DNA of 64,000 bases. Origin: DATMER01 sp963741305. Lineage in GTDB: Bacteria; Acidobacteriota; Thermoanaerobaculia; Multivoradales; UBA5704. The DNA lies in contig CAVUHL010000003.1 of NCBI GenBank assembly GCA_963741305.1, forward strand, positions 806,001 to 870,000, given 5' to 3'. The first letter of the stretch is position 1, and each line of letters opens with the position of its first letter. Positions 1 through 8,615 of the stretch are shown here, piece after piece. A model generated the notes under the pieces. It saw only the letters and a list, made by a program, of their open reading frames with translations. It had not been told where the DNA came from and searched no databases. The position numbers and the translations under genes are program-made.

Positions 1-1297
1 GCCACTCCACTTTCTTCAAGAAGTACTCCGGGTCGTAGCGGGTGTAGACCCGCTCGCCGTCCTTGTCCTCGAAGAGAAGGATGCCGTGATCGGCGCCGGG
101 GTAGACCACGATCTCGAAGGGCTTGCCGCGGGCCGCGAGCTGGTCGATCGTGGCGACGGTCACCTCGTTCGGGGCCTCGATGTCTTCCGCGCCGATCAAC
201 CAGAGCATGGGGATGTCCAGTTTTTCCAGGATGGGCCGGGAGTCGTGGAACCAGTAGCGGTCCAAGCCGATCGGCATCATCCTCGGGCCGGCGATCCGCA
301 TGGCCCAGGCGGGATACCTCATGAGCGATCCGGCGGTGCCGTCGTCCAGGGCATCCGCCCAGTGCTCGTCCTTGAACCGGGCCTTCAGCTCGCCGACCCG
401 CTCCCAGCCGCCGTCGAAGCGCTGGCGGATCACCTCGTGGCCGGCCTTGATCAGCTCCTCGGCCTCCGCGAGGTCCTCTTCGCCGAAGCCCTGGTTGCGG
501 AGCAGTTGGAGCGTCTCCTTGCGGTCCTCCTCGGCAGGCGAATCGACCATGCCATAGCCCACGAGGACGAACTTGACCGCATCCGTCTTCGACGCCGCGA
601 GGGGGGAGATCCAGCCGCCCTGGCTGTAGCCGGCCAATCCGATCCGGTCCGGATTGACCTCAGGCTGTTTGCGCAGCCACTCGACGGCGGCCACCACATC
701 GTCCGAGAGCTGGCCGAAGTCCATGCCGAACTTGCCTTCCGAGCTGCCGGTGCCGCGCTTGTCGAAGATCAGGACCGCGACGCCGTTCGGGGCGAGCAAC
801 CATCCTTCGTGGGAGAAGGCCGTGGCCGCGTCCTTCTCGGAGCCGTGGACCATGACGACCGCCGGGTGCGGCCCGGGGCCCTCCGGGAGGATCAGCCGGC
901 CGCGGAGCTCGGCGTCACCGCTCTGGAACGCCGCGGCCTTCTCGAGGAGGGGGAGGCGCTCGACCCGCTCCTGGCCCGTGCCCTGGCGCCAGATCAGGGC
1001 GCCCGGCGCGGAGACGCTTGGCTCGAAGAAGGCAGACCCTTCCTCCGTCGCTTCCGGCGACCAGCCGGAGCGGATGGTGAAGGTGTGCTCGCTATCCGGG
1101 TAAAGAGAGTAGACCCGGCCATCGGAGAAGTCGCGGACCCGCCAGATGCCATCCTCGCCGGTCGGGCTGATGCCGACGATCCGGCCGTCGGGGAAGCGCC
1201 AGGCGCCCGAGAATCGGGTGTCGACCTCTTCAGGGCGGAAGAAGAAGTACAGGGTGGCCCCGATCACCAGGGCAAGGACGGCCAGCTTCTTGATCAT
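1..1297 (-). CDS. Alpha/beta hydrolase (dienelactone-hydrolase-like esterase), 3' end outside window
   Basis: Read on the minus strand from an ATG at 1297; the frame stays open past base 1, so the C-terminus is cut. An N-terminal hydrophobic stretch (MIKKLAVLALVIGATLYFFF) is a membrane anchor or signal. The hydrolase domain shows the oxyanion-region motif VVMVHGSE, FDKRGTGSS, the nucleophile elbow GYSQGG, an acid candidate in IGAEDI and the catalytic histidine in PGADHG. It probably hydrolyses an ester or peptide bond outside the cytoplasm; the substrate cannot be told. The region between the start and the domain (about 140 residues) looks like a beta-rich accessory domain. It is in the same direction as the ParA-like gene upstream but 42 bp away. 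Confidence 0.85.
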   Translation of the reverse strand, partial: MIKKLAVLALVIGATLYFFFRPEEVDTRFSGAWRFPDGRIVGISPTGEDGIWRVRDFSDGRVYSLYPDSEHTFTIRSGWSPEATEEGSAFFEPSVSAPGALIWRQGTGQERVERLPLLEKAAAFQSGDAELRGRLILPEGPGPHPAVVMVHGSEKDAATAFSHEGWLLAPNGVAVLIFDKRGTGSSEGKFGMDFGQLSDDVVAAVEWLRKQPEVNPDRIGLAGYSQGGWISPLAASKTDAVKFVLVGYGMVDSPAEEDRKETLQLLRNQGFGEEDLAEAEELIKAGHEVIRQRFDGGWERVGELKARFKDEHWADALDDGTAGSLMRYPAWAMRIAGPRMMPIGLDRYWFHDSRPILEKLDIPMLWLIGAEDIEAPNEVTVATIDQLAARGKPFEIVVYPGADHGILLFEDKDGERVYTRYDPEYFLKKVEW

Positions 1298-1339
1298 GCT
1301 CCGTCTTACGGGCGGGGGCGGAGGTGGGTTTCGGACGGG

Positions 1340-2215
1340 CTAGGGCACAGGGATGCCACATGCGGCGGCGATGCGGAGGGCGAGCTCTTTGAAATCGCGA
1401 TAGGAATCCTGCACTGACTCACTGTGGGAGCCGATGGCCCCATCAGCGGGCCTGAGGAGGAACATGGGCCTGTGGGTTTGCTCGGCCAAACCAGACAGGC
1501 CGACGTAGGGCTTGAGAATAGCAAGGCGGTACGGATCCGGCTCTGGAATTGTAGGCTCGATCTCACCGAGGACCTCCTGGTGATAGGCCCTGGCAAGCTC
1601 TCTGAGCCACTCTTCTCGGCCTGCTTTCCGAACGGGAAGCTGAAAAACAATGTAGCCAAGAGGAGAGAGCCTGCCATCCTTCTTCCACTCCTCAAGAGCC
1701 TGGCCGAGGCTGACCAGGCTCACAGCCGCAAAAGCGTCCGTCCTCAAGGGAGTCACGAAGTGCTCGCATGCGAGGACAGCCGCGCGATTGAGGGCCGCCA
1801 GATTCGGACCCAGATCTACCAGAGCGACCTCGGCTCGGTGTTGTTCACCGGCCAAGCGGAGAATCTGCCTCAGGATGTTCTCCAGCCCTTCCCCCGCCGC
1901 GCTATTCTCAAGCAGACTCAGATCCAGATGACCTGCTAGGAGCGCGAGATGTTCGCCAAGCACTTCCAGCTTCAATCCAGGAGAGCTTTGACGCTGATCG
2001 CGGAAGTCTAGGACCGCTTGGAAAATACCGCGAGGATTCATCCACATGGCTTCCACCTTTGATTTCGGCAGAAACGCCCATGTGAGGTGAGCCTGTGGGT
2101 CGAGGTCGACGGCCAGCACTCTGACCCCGAGCTCCTGGTACATCCAGGCGAGGTGGTACGCCAGCGGTGTCTTGCCGACGCCGCCCTTGTTGTTGAAGAA
2201 GGCGATCGCCTTCAT
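1340..2215 (-). CDS. ParA/MinD-like P-loop ATPase
   Basis: 291 residues. The N-terminus has the deviant Walker A signature NNKGGVGKT (residues 8-16) with the extra lysine typical of ParA/MinD/Soj ATPases, followed by VDLDPQAHL, as expected for the switch region. These proteins dimerise on ATP and move or position partners on DNA or membranes. Its ATG lies within the stop of the upstream gene (4-bp ATGA overlap), so the two are translationally coupled. No ParB or parS-like site is present, which argues against plasmid partition and for a two-gene cassette. The DNA looks less G+C-rich than the neighbours, compatible with transfer. Confidence 0.85.
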   Translation of the reverse strand: MKAIAFFNNKGGVGKTPLAYHLAWMYQELGVRVLAVDLDPQAHLTWAFLPKSKVEAMWMNPRGIFQAVLDFRDQRQSSPGLKLEVLGEHLALLAGHLDLSLLENSAAGEGLENILRQILRLAGEQHRAEVALVDLGPNLAALNRAAVLACEHFVTPLRTDAFAAVSLVSLGQALEEWKKDGRLSPLGYIVFQLPVRKAGREEWLRELARAYHQEVLGEIEPTIPEPDPYRLAILKPYVGLSGLAEQTHRPMFLLRPADGAIGSHSESVQDSYRDFKELALRIAAACGIPVP

Positions 2216-3396
2216 GGCCTCCTCGGCACGGTCGCCAGGAAGTGGTTGCTCCCCAGCTCGAAACGGATTTCCGGAGAGTCGTTGCGTTGTAGCTCCGCCT
2301 GAGCAATCGCAATGCCGCGCCCGTAACGATTTACAAATCCAAGCGTCCGGGCCGCTTCGGCCAGAACAGGATTGCGATAGGCGGTGCCCCGCGGGAACTG
2401 CTCGGGGGTGAGATCACCGAACAGACTTCCAGGGTTGAGGATTTCAATGCGATCCTCAAAGTGATTGATCAGGATAGGCGTGCTCGACCCTTCGTAGTTG
2501 CGGTGGATGACCGCATTTACGAGCAGCTCATGGAGGGCCTTGGGTGGATAGTCGTACACCATACGCTCGGCCAGGCCCTGGGCTGCAACCGGCCGCGCCT
2601 CAGCCAGATCCTCGGCGAGTTGGTCCAGGCCGCGAAGCACGGATAGCAGGTCTCCCGAGAAGCGGCGGTCGCGCAACGGTTCATCGGCCTGGGATGAGCC
2701 GGCATAGCGTACATATTGGACATAGGCACCCGGTACGAAGAACAGGGGGTCCTTGCCAAACAGAAGAATGGCTGCGTTCGCCGGGAGGCCCGCCCTGAGG
2801 TCATAAAAGCGGAGCGCAGCGAGTTGGTCCGAAAGCTCCCGGTGATTCTGCTCGATGACCTCGTGAGAGACCGCGAACTGGCGATAGCCCACCAGGAAGA
2901 GGTCCAGAGCGAGGTCGTCCAGGCTTCCCTCGGCACACGGACGGGCGTCCCAGGTCCTCGCCAGAGCGAGCCTGCGCTCGGCAAGGACTCTCTCCTCTGT
3001 TTCGTTGGCGATAGCCCGCCGCGGTCCTACCCGGATCCAGACCTGTCCCTTGTACCGGACGGGAGGAAGATCGGAGGGAAGCACCTCGACCACGGCTACA
3101 TCGCCTCCGGGAGCAGACAGGCGCTGCACGTTCATCGCGGGCAGAGGCTGAATGTTGCCGTCGGATCGAATGGCCGCAAGGTTCTGAAGGAGGTGGTCGG
3201 TGATGGCAGCCCCGGATAGCCCGCCGTCATCCTTCACTCCGACAAACAGGTAGCCCGGCTGCCGGTGGTGCGGCATGTCGTTCGCGAAAGCGCAGATCGC
3301 CTGGGCGAACTTGTCCGTGTTGGATAGGGAGACCGTGCGCTCGACCCGATCGGACTCCAGGTCCGCCATCAGCCTGAGGACTTCATCCCGATCCAT
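2212..3396 (-). CDS. AlbA_2/Schlafen-type putative DNA-binding protein with C-terminal GHKL-like ATPase domain
   Basis: 394 residues. The N-terminal ~130 residues match the AlbA_2 (Schlafen-like) pattern: an early Glu region, AICAFANDM and YLFVGVKDDG. The C-terminal third (about 270-370) has the HATPase_c_4 pattern seen beside AlbA_2 domains: ALHELLVNAVIHRNY, DRIEILNPGSL and YGRGI. Such proteins are usually called transcriptional regulators or ATP-dependent DNA helicase-related; some Schlafen-type proteins act in phage defence. It is the first gene of a two-gene unit with the ParA-like ATPase. Its start faces the penicillin acylase gene with about 40 bp between. Confidence 0.82.
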   Translation of the reverse strand: MDRDEVLRLMADLESDRVERTVSLSNTDKFAQAICAFANDMPHHRQPGYLFVGVKDDGGLSGAAITDHLLQNLAAIRSDGNIQPLPAMNVQRLSAPGGDVAVVEVLPSDLPPVRYKGQVWIRVGPRRAIANETEERVLAERRLALARTWDARPCAEGSLDDLALDLFLVGYRQFAVSHEVIEQNHRELSDQLAALRFYDLRAGLPANAAILLFGKDPLFFVPGAYVQYVRYAGSSQADEPLRDRRFSGDLLSVLRGLDQLAEDLAEARPVAAQGLAERMVYDYPPKALHELLVNAVIHRNYEGSSTPILINHFEDRIEILNPGSLFGDLTPEQFPRGTAYRNPVLAEAARTLGFVNRYGRGIAIAQAELQRNDSPEIRFELGSNHFLATVPRRP

Positions 3397-3436
3397 GCGC
3401 GAGAGCCTAACATGCGGTGCTAAGCTCCCCCGCGCT

Positions 3437-5767
3437 TTGAGACGATCCTTACTCCTCCTTACAGTTTTCGCTCTCGCACTCCTGCCGTCGGGGTGTGCAT
3501 CAAGCCGCCACCAAGCTGAGACGGCTCTCGCCCAGACCTCCGGCCGGCTGGCCGTTCAAGGTCTGAGCCAGCCGGTCACGGTGCTGCGCGACACCTGGGG
3601 CATCCCCCACATCTATGCCGAAACCCAGGACGACCTCTTCTTCGCCCAGGGCTTCGTGGCCGCCCAGGACCGCCTGTTCCAGATGGAAATCTGGCGCCGA
3701 ACGGCCGAGGGCCGGCTCGCCGAGATCCTGGGACCGGCAGCGGTCGAGCGCGATCGTGTCGCCCGCCTGCTCCGCTACCGGGGGGACATGGATGCCGAGT
3801 ATGCGAGCTATGCCCCCGACGCCAGGCAGATCCTGGAGGCGTTCGTCCGCGGGGTGAATGCCTACATCGAATCCGTGAGCGACCGCCTCCCCGTCGAGTT
3901 CGAGATGGCTGGCTTCCGGCCCGAGCCGTGGACGCCCGAGGTCTGCCTGAGCCGCGTGTCGGCCTTGGGAGTGACAGGCTACGCTCCGCTGGAGGTGTTC
4001 CGGGGCATCCTGATCCGCGAGCTCGGGGTGGAGGCCGCGGCGGACCTGGTCCCGCCCGAGCCGGCGGTGCCGTTGGATCGGGAGATCCTGCCGGGGATCG
4101 ACCTGAAGGAGCTTGATCCGAAGATCCTGGCCGGCTTCCGGGCCGCCGGAGAGCGGGTGAGCTTCGCAGTTCGGAACGGAAGCAACAACTGGGTGGTGGA
4201 CGGCACCCTCTCGGCCACAGGCAGGCCGCTTCTGGCGAACGATCCGCACCGTGCCCTCGCCGTGCCCAGCCTGCGCTACATGGTCCATCTCGTGGGGCCG
4301 GGCTGGAATGTGATCGGTGCCGGCGAGCCCGCTCTGCCCGGCGTGGCCGCGGGGCACAACGACCGCGTCGCGTTTGGGTTCACCATCGTCGGGATCGACC
4401 AGCAGGACCTCTATGCCGAGGAGACCCATCCCGAGGACCCGAACCGCGTCCGCTTCCGGGATAGCTGGGTCCCCATGCGGATCGAGCGGGAGACGATCCG
4501 CGTCAAGGGGGCCGAGCCTGTCCAGGTGGACCTGAAGTTCACGGAGCACGGGCCGGTGATGCACGAGGACCCCGCGCGGCACCGCGCCTGGGCTCTGCGC
4601 TGGGTGGGCACGGAGCCCGGCACGGCCGGCTATCTGGCCTCGCTCTCCCTGAACCGGGCGCGGACCTGGCCCGAGTTCCTGAAGGCATTGGAGCGCTGGA
4701 AGGTCCCGTCCGAGAACCTGGTCTACGCGGATGTGGAGGGCAACATCGGCTGGAAGGTGGCGGGGCTGACCCCGGTGCGCCAGGGCTGGAACGGGCTGCT
4801 CCCGGTGCCGGGCGACGGGCGCTTCGAGTGGCAGGGGTTCCTGCCCTCCTCGGAGCTGCCGGGGGACTTCAACCCGTCGCGTCATTTTCTGGCCACGGCA
4901 AACCACAACATCCTGCCGCCCGGGTACACCAAGGTGCTCGGTTTCGACTGGGGGTCCCCGGAGCGGTTCCAGCGCGTCGCGGAGGTGCTCTCCGAGCCGG
5001 GGCGGCGCTTCACGGTCGCGGACTTCGAGCGTCTGCAGCACGACGAGGTCTCCCTGACCGCGCGGGAGATGGTGGGTTTCCTGAGCCAGGCCCAGGGAGT
5101 GGACGAGGAGCTGCGTCCCTGGGTGGGCCGGCTGGCGAAGTGGGGCGGGGTGGTGTCCAAGGATTCGGCCGAGGCGGCACTCTACGAAGTCTGGCTGACC
5201 CGGATCCCGCCGGCCTTCGTGGCACGCCAGCCCGAGAAGGTCCGGCCCCATCTGGAAATTTCGGGGGATAGCCTGCTGCTGCTCCTCCGGAACCCCACCC
5301 CGCGTTGGTTCGGGGAGGACCCTCGCGCCGGCCGGGACGCCCTGCTAATCGCGGGCCTCCGCGAAGCCGTGACCGAGACCCGAAAGCTCCTCGGGGACGA
5401 TCCCGCGAAGTGGCGCTGGGGGTTGCTGCACCGCACCGGCTTCAAGCATCCGTTGGCCGGCATGAATGAAAAGCTTTTCGAGCTGCCTGTTTTTGAGATG
5501 GGCGGAGACGGCAACACGGTCCGCGTCACTGTCGGCAACCGCTTCGACGTGTCCCATGGCGCCTCATTCCGGGAGATCATCGACGTGGCCGACTGGGACC
5601 GCTCGGTGGCCACGAGCGTGCCGGGCCAGTCGGGGCAGCCCGGCAGCCCGCACTACGGCGACCTGCTCCCGCTGTGGGCCAAAGGCCAGTACTTCCCTTT
5701 GCTGTTCAGCCGCGAGAAGATCGAGGCCGAATCGAAGGAGCGATTGGTTTTGGAGCCCGCACAATGA
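3437..5767 (+). CDS. Penicillin acylase family Ntn-hydrolase, predicted lipoprotein
   Basis: About 776 residues from TTG 3437, chosen because it gives a textbook lipoprotein signal (RRSLLLLTVFALALLPSGC, lipobox PSGC). An in-frame ATG at 3395 would add 14 residues and overlap the start of the opposite gene. Family features: WGIPHIYA, FFAQGFVAAQDRLFQM in the alpha chain, and the autocleavage/nucleophile site at NGSNNW (Ser249 from TTG), which becomes the N-terminus of the beta chain. The reaction is hydrolysis of an amide such as a penicillin side chain or acyl-homoserine lactone; the substrate is not predictable. It overlaps the next gene by ATGA. Confidence 0.92.
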   Translation: MRRSLLLLTVFALALLPSGCASSRHQAETALAQTSGRLAVQGLSQPVTVLRDTWGIPHIYAETQDDLFFAQGFVAAQDRLFQMEIWRRTAEGRLAEILGPAAVERDRVARLLRYRGDMDAEYASYAPDARQILEAFVRGVNAYIESVSDRLPVEFEMAGFRPEPWTPEVCLSRVSALGVTGYAPLEVFRGILIRELGVEAAADLVPPEPAVPLDREILPGIDLKELDPKILAGFRAAGERVSFAVRNGSNNWVVDGTLSATGRPLLANDPHRALAVPSLRYMVHLVGPGWNVIGAGEPALPGVAAGHNDRVAFGFTIVGIDQQDLYAEETHPEDPNRVRFRDSWVPMRIERETIRVKGAEPVQVDLKFTEHGPVMHEDPARHRAWALRWVGTEPGTAGYLASLSLNRARTWPEFLKALERWKVPSENLVYADVEGNIGWKVAGLTPVRQGWNGLLPVPGDGRFEWQGFLPSSELPGDFNPSRHFLATANHNILPPGYTKVLGFDWGSPERFQRVAEVLSEPGRRFTVADFERLQHDEVSLTAREMVGFLSQAQGVDEELRPWVGRLAKWGGVVSKDSAEAALYEVWLTRIPPAFVARQPEKVRPHLEISGDSLLLLLRNPTPRWFGEDPRAGRDALLIAGLREAVTETRKLLGDDPAKWRWGLLHRTGFKHPLAGMNEKLFELPVFEMGGDGNTVRVTVGNRFDVSHGASFREIIDVADWDRSVATSVPGQSGQPGSPHYGDLLPLWAKGQYFPLLFSREKIEAESKERLVLEPAQ

Positions 5768-6327
5768 TCCAGGGAAATGGCTTCCTCCTGCGCACGGTCC
5801 GAGCGTCCGACCTGGACGCGCTCTACGAGGCCCGGTCCAACGTGGAGAGCCGGGGCGAATACATTCCGCCCCGCATGGGATCGGAGCCCGCGTTCAGAAA
5901 GGAATTCGACGAGACTGGCTTCTGGACCGACGACAGCGGTATTCTCCTCATCGTCGACTCCGAGGATGGCCGAGTGCTGGGTCAGATCATCTATTTCCGC
6001 CCGGTCTTCTACACGGACGGGCTGGAGATCGGCTATCAGCTCTTCCAGCCGGCAAACCGGGGCAAGGGGATCATGACGGAGGTGCTCCGGCTCTTCTGCA
6101 GCTTCCTCTTCTCTCACCGGAGCCTGTACCGGCTGCAGCTCACCGTGCATCCCGGCAACGCCGCCTCCCGCCGGGTGGCGGAAAAGGCCGGCTTCCGGAA
6201 GGAGGGTGTCCTCCGGGGCTCCTTCTTCCACCGCGGGGCCCACCACGACTTGGAGCTGTATTCGCTGCTTCGGGATGAGTGGGTGCCGGTACCTCCGTTT
6301 ACTCCGCTTGGCAGCGGAGCTTCCTAG
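5764..6327 (+). CDS. GNAT-family N-acetyltransferase (RimJ/RimL-like)
   Basis: 187 residues from the ATG that overlaps the acylase stop (ATGA), the natural coupled start. The fold runs from FLLRTVRASDLDAL through EIGYQLFQPANRGKGIMTEV, which contains the acetyl-CoA pyrophosphate-binding loop (N-R-G-K-G), to LQLTVHPGNAASRRVAEKAG, the usual GNAT end motif. It likely transfers an acetyl group to a protein N-terminus or small amine. Coupling to an acylase lipoprotein hints at related substrate chemistry, but that is only inference. Confidence 0.9.
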   Translation: MIQGNGFLLRTVRASDLDALYEARSNVESRGEYIPPRMGSEPAFRKEFDETGFWTDDSGILLIVDSEDGRVLGQIIYFRPVFYTDGLEIGYQLFQPANRGKGIMTEVLRLFCSFLFSHRSLYRLQLTVHPGNAASRRVAEKAGFRKEGVLRGSFFHRGAHHDLELYSLLRDEWVPVPPFTPLGSGAS

Positions 6328-6337
6328 ACACTTCGGG

Positions 6338-6557
6338 CCCTCACCCCCGGCCCCTCTCCCAGCCGCACGCCCGGACCCCCGGGAGAGGGGAGGGCGCGAG
6401 ATCCACCGATGGCTCCATATGTGGCTTGCTCCCCCAATCCTTCGGCTCGCTGCTTTTTCCGAAAGCCGGAGCCACGGATGGAGAAAGGCTGCCGGAGTCA
6501 GTCCCCCCTCTCCCGGGGGTCCGGGTGTGCGGCCGGGAGAGGGGCTGGGGGTGAGGG
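6338..6557. repeat. Long inverted-repeat element, copy 1 (CCCTCACCCC-type)
   Basis: The left arm starts CCCTCACCCCCGGCCCC at 6338 and the right arm ends GGGGCTGGGGGTGAGGG at 6557. About 55 bp of each arm pair almost perfectly, leaving a loop of about 110 bp that also contains partly complementary stretches. The element fills the gap between the convergent GNAT and TonB-receptor genes; the TonB gene stop lies 3 bp outside the right end. A second copy with the same ends is at 53379-53530. It could act as a bidirectional terminator or be a MITE-like mobile repeat. Confidence 0.8.
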
Positions 6558-6559
6558 CT

Positions 6560-8512
6560 TCAGTCGCTCCGCCGCTCGAACCGTACCCCCACCCGCACCG
6601 ACCTTGGCGCACCCAATGTGCGCACCGGCGTGCGGCCGGTCTCATAGCCCTCATTCAAAAGGTTTTCAGCTGCCGCAAAAACCTCCAGCCCCCGGCCGAC
6701 CGGCCGGGAGAGCAGGGCGTCGATCGTCGCGAAGCTCTCCAGGGGGAGCTGGTTACGGTCGTCGTCAAACTGGTCGCCGGTCCAGCGGGCCTGGAGGCCC
6801 AGGGTCCCGATTCCGGGATCGAAGAAGCGGAGTTGGAGCGAGGCCTGGTGCTCGGGCACCTGGGGAATGCGCAGGCCTTCCAGACCTCCGCCGCTCTCGA
6901 CGGTCGCGTCGGAGAGCAGGTAGCCGCCGGAGAGGGTCCAGCGGCCGCCCAAACGGGCGGTGCCCTCCAACTCCAGGCCGCGCGAGCGGGTGCGGCCCAG
7001 GTTCTGGCGCTGGCGGGTGATCAGGGCGGGGGTAACCGAGAGGGTGACGTTGGCGACGTTGCGGTCCACCTCCATCCAGAAGAGGACGCTTCGGGCCGTC
7101 ACCCTCGGCGAGGTGAAGACCGCGCCGGCCTCGGCCCCGGCGAGCCGCTCGGCTTCGAGGCCTTCGTTGGCCAGGGTGAGCACGTCGCCCACCCGGAAGT
7201 CGCGGTAGAGCTCGTTGAGGGTGGGCGCCCGGAAGCCGCGGTAGGCCGAGGTTGTCCACGCCCAGTGGTCAGTCGCTTTCCAGAGGAGGGAAGCCCGGGG
7301 GCTGAAGGCGGTTTCCTTCCGCTCCCGGCTGTCGATCCTCGCCCCAAGGGTCAGGGAGAGGCGCGGCGTGAGGCTCACCAGGTCTTCGAGGAACAACCCT
7401 CCCAGGCGCTGGGTGCCTCCGGCCACTGTGCTCCGCAGGGTTGGGCCGCCGAAGATCAGCTCGTCGCTCGTGCCCGACACCTCGCGGAAATCGAGCCCGG
7501 CGACCAGGCCGTGGCGGTTCCCAAGGGTGCGCGTCCATTGCGCGCTGCCGCCCAGCGATTCGGCGGGCACCCTCTGCTCCCGGGTCAGAATCTCGCTGTT
7601 GCGGCCGGACGCCACGGCGGTGAAGGTCTGGAAGTAGTCCTGGTCGCTCCCCCAGGCCCGCAGGGAGAGCCAGCCGCCGCCCGCGCTGCTGTCCAATCCC
7701 AGGCTTGCCTGCCGGATCGTGGTGTCGTTGACCTGGAGGCGTGTGCCGTTGTCCCGCTCTTCGTCAAACCAGGAGCCGCGGAGGAAGGCTCGGCCCTCTT
7801 CTCCAACCCGGCGCTCCACGGCCAGGTCAACGGTCGAATGGCGCGAGGCGGCGGGTGTATCGACCGCACCCCGGGCCGCGGGCTCCACGGGGACGTAGCC
7901 ATCGGTGCGGAACGACTCCGCGCCCAGGCTCGCGGCCCATCGGCCCCATCGCTCCGCCACGAAGAGGGACGCCTCTGGCGTCTCCCGCTCGCCATAGGAC
8001 GCCTCGGCCGCGAAGGCCGGCTCCGAGGGCTCCTTTCGGAGAAGCTGGACCACGCCTCCCAGTGCGGCGCTGCCGTAGAGGTCCGAGCCCGCGCCTCGCA
8101 GCACTTCTATCCGGCCGAGGGAGAGCCGGGGCACCCGGCCCCAGTAGATCCATCCGCCGAAGGGATCGTTCAAGGGGATACCGTCCGCAAGGACCAAGGC
8201 CCGGCTCGCGCCGCTTGCCCCGAGGCCGCGCAGCGACACGCCCTGAGTGGTTGGATTGGCGAAGCGGCTCCCGGAGCGGCGGAAGAGGGAGAAGCCGGGC
8301 ACCTGGCGCAGGGCATCGTCGATCGTCCCTGCCGCGGTGGACTCCAGCTCCTCGGAGGAGAGGACGACCACGCTCGCGGCAGTATCGGCCAGCCGGCGCT
8401 CGGTGCGGGTGGCGGTGACGGTTACTTCTTCCGTCACGGAAGCCGCGGGCTCGGAAGGAGCTTCCGCTGTGAGGAAGAGGGTAAGGATCAGAGCGGACAG
8501 AACGCTCGGCAC
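6560..8512 (-). CDS. TonB-dependent outer-membrane receptor
   Basis: 650 residues from a GTG start. A signal peptide (PSVLSALILTLFLTAEA) is followed by the TonB-box-like EEVTVTATRTERR, then the plug domain (ALRQVPGFSLFRRSGSRFAN, GVSLRGLGASGASRALVLAD, IEVLRGAGSDLYGSAALGGV) and a beta-barrel ending in an aromatic-poor strand (VRVGVRFERRSD). The length fits BtuB/CirA-like receptors for siderophores, cobalamin or sugars. No cobalamin riboswitch or metal-repressor box is recognisable in the 103 bp before it, so the ligand is open. It is divergent from the 1336-residue envelope protein. Confidence 0.93.
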   Translation of the reverse strand: MPSVLSALILTLFLTAEAPSEPAASVTEEVTVTATRTERRLADTAASVVVLSSEELESTAAGTIDDALRQVPGFSLFRRSGSRFANPTTQGVSLRGLGASGASRALVLADGIPLNDPFGGWIYWGRVPRLSLGRIEVLRGAGSDLYGSAALGGVVQLLRKEPSEPAFAAEASYGERETPEASLFVAERWGRWAASLGAESFRTDGYVPVEPAARGAVDTPAASRHSTVDLAVERRVGEEGRAFLRGSWFDEERDNGTRLQVNDTTIRQASLGLDSSAGGGWLSLRAWGSDQDYFQTFTAVASGRNSEILTREQRVPAESLGGSAQWTRTLGNRHGLVAGLDFREVSGTSDELIFGGPTLRSTVAGGTQRLGGLFLEDLVSLTPRLSLTLGARIDSRERKETAFSPRASLLWKATDHWAWTTSAYRGFRAPTLNELYRDFRVGDVLTLANEGLEAERLAGAEAGAVFTSPRVTARSVLFWMEVDRNVANVTLSVTPALITRQRQNLGRTRSRGLELEGTARLGGRWTLSGGYLLSDATVESGGGLEGLRIPQVPEHQASLQLRFFDPGIGTLGLQARWTGDQFDDDRNQLPLESFATIDALLSRPVGRGLEVFAAAENLLNEGYETGRTPVRTLGAPRSVRVGVRFERRSD

Positions 8513-8615
8513 GCCGACAGCTTACCAGCCGGCCAGGAACCGTTTCGTGGTCTTGGAGATCAAAGGTAGGTAGGATCGGGTCGACGTCGTCGAACAACTT
8601 GAAACGGGGTGGACC

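Noticed and set aside
8513..8615. Cobalamin riboswitch or Fur/Zur box before the TonB receptor
   Set aside because: No conserved riboswitch core and no A+T-rich metal-box palindrome is present in the 103-bp gap.
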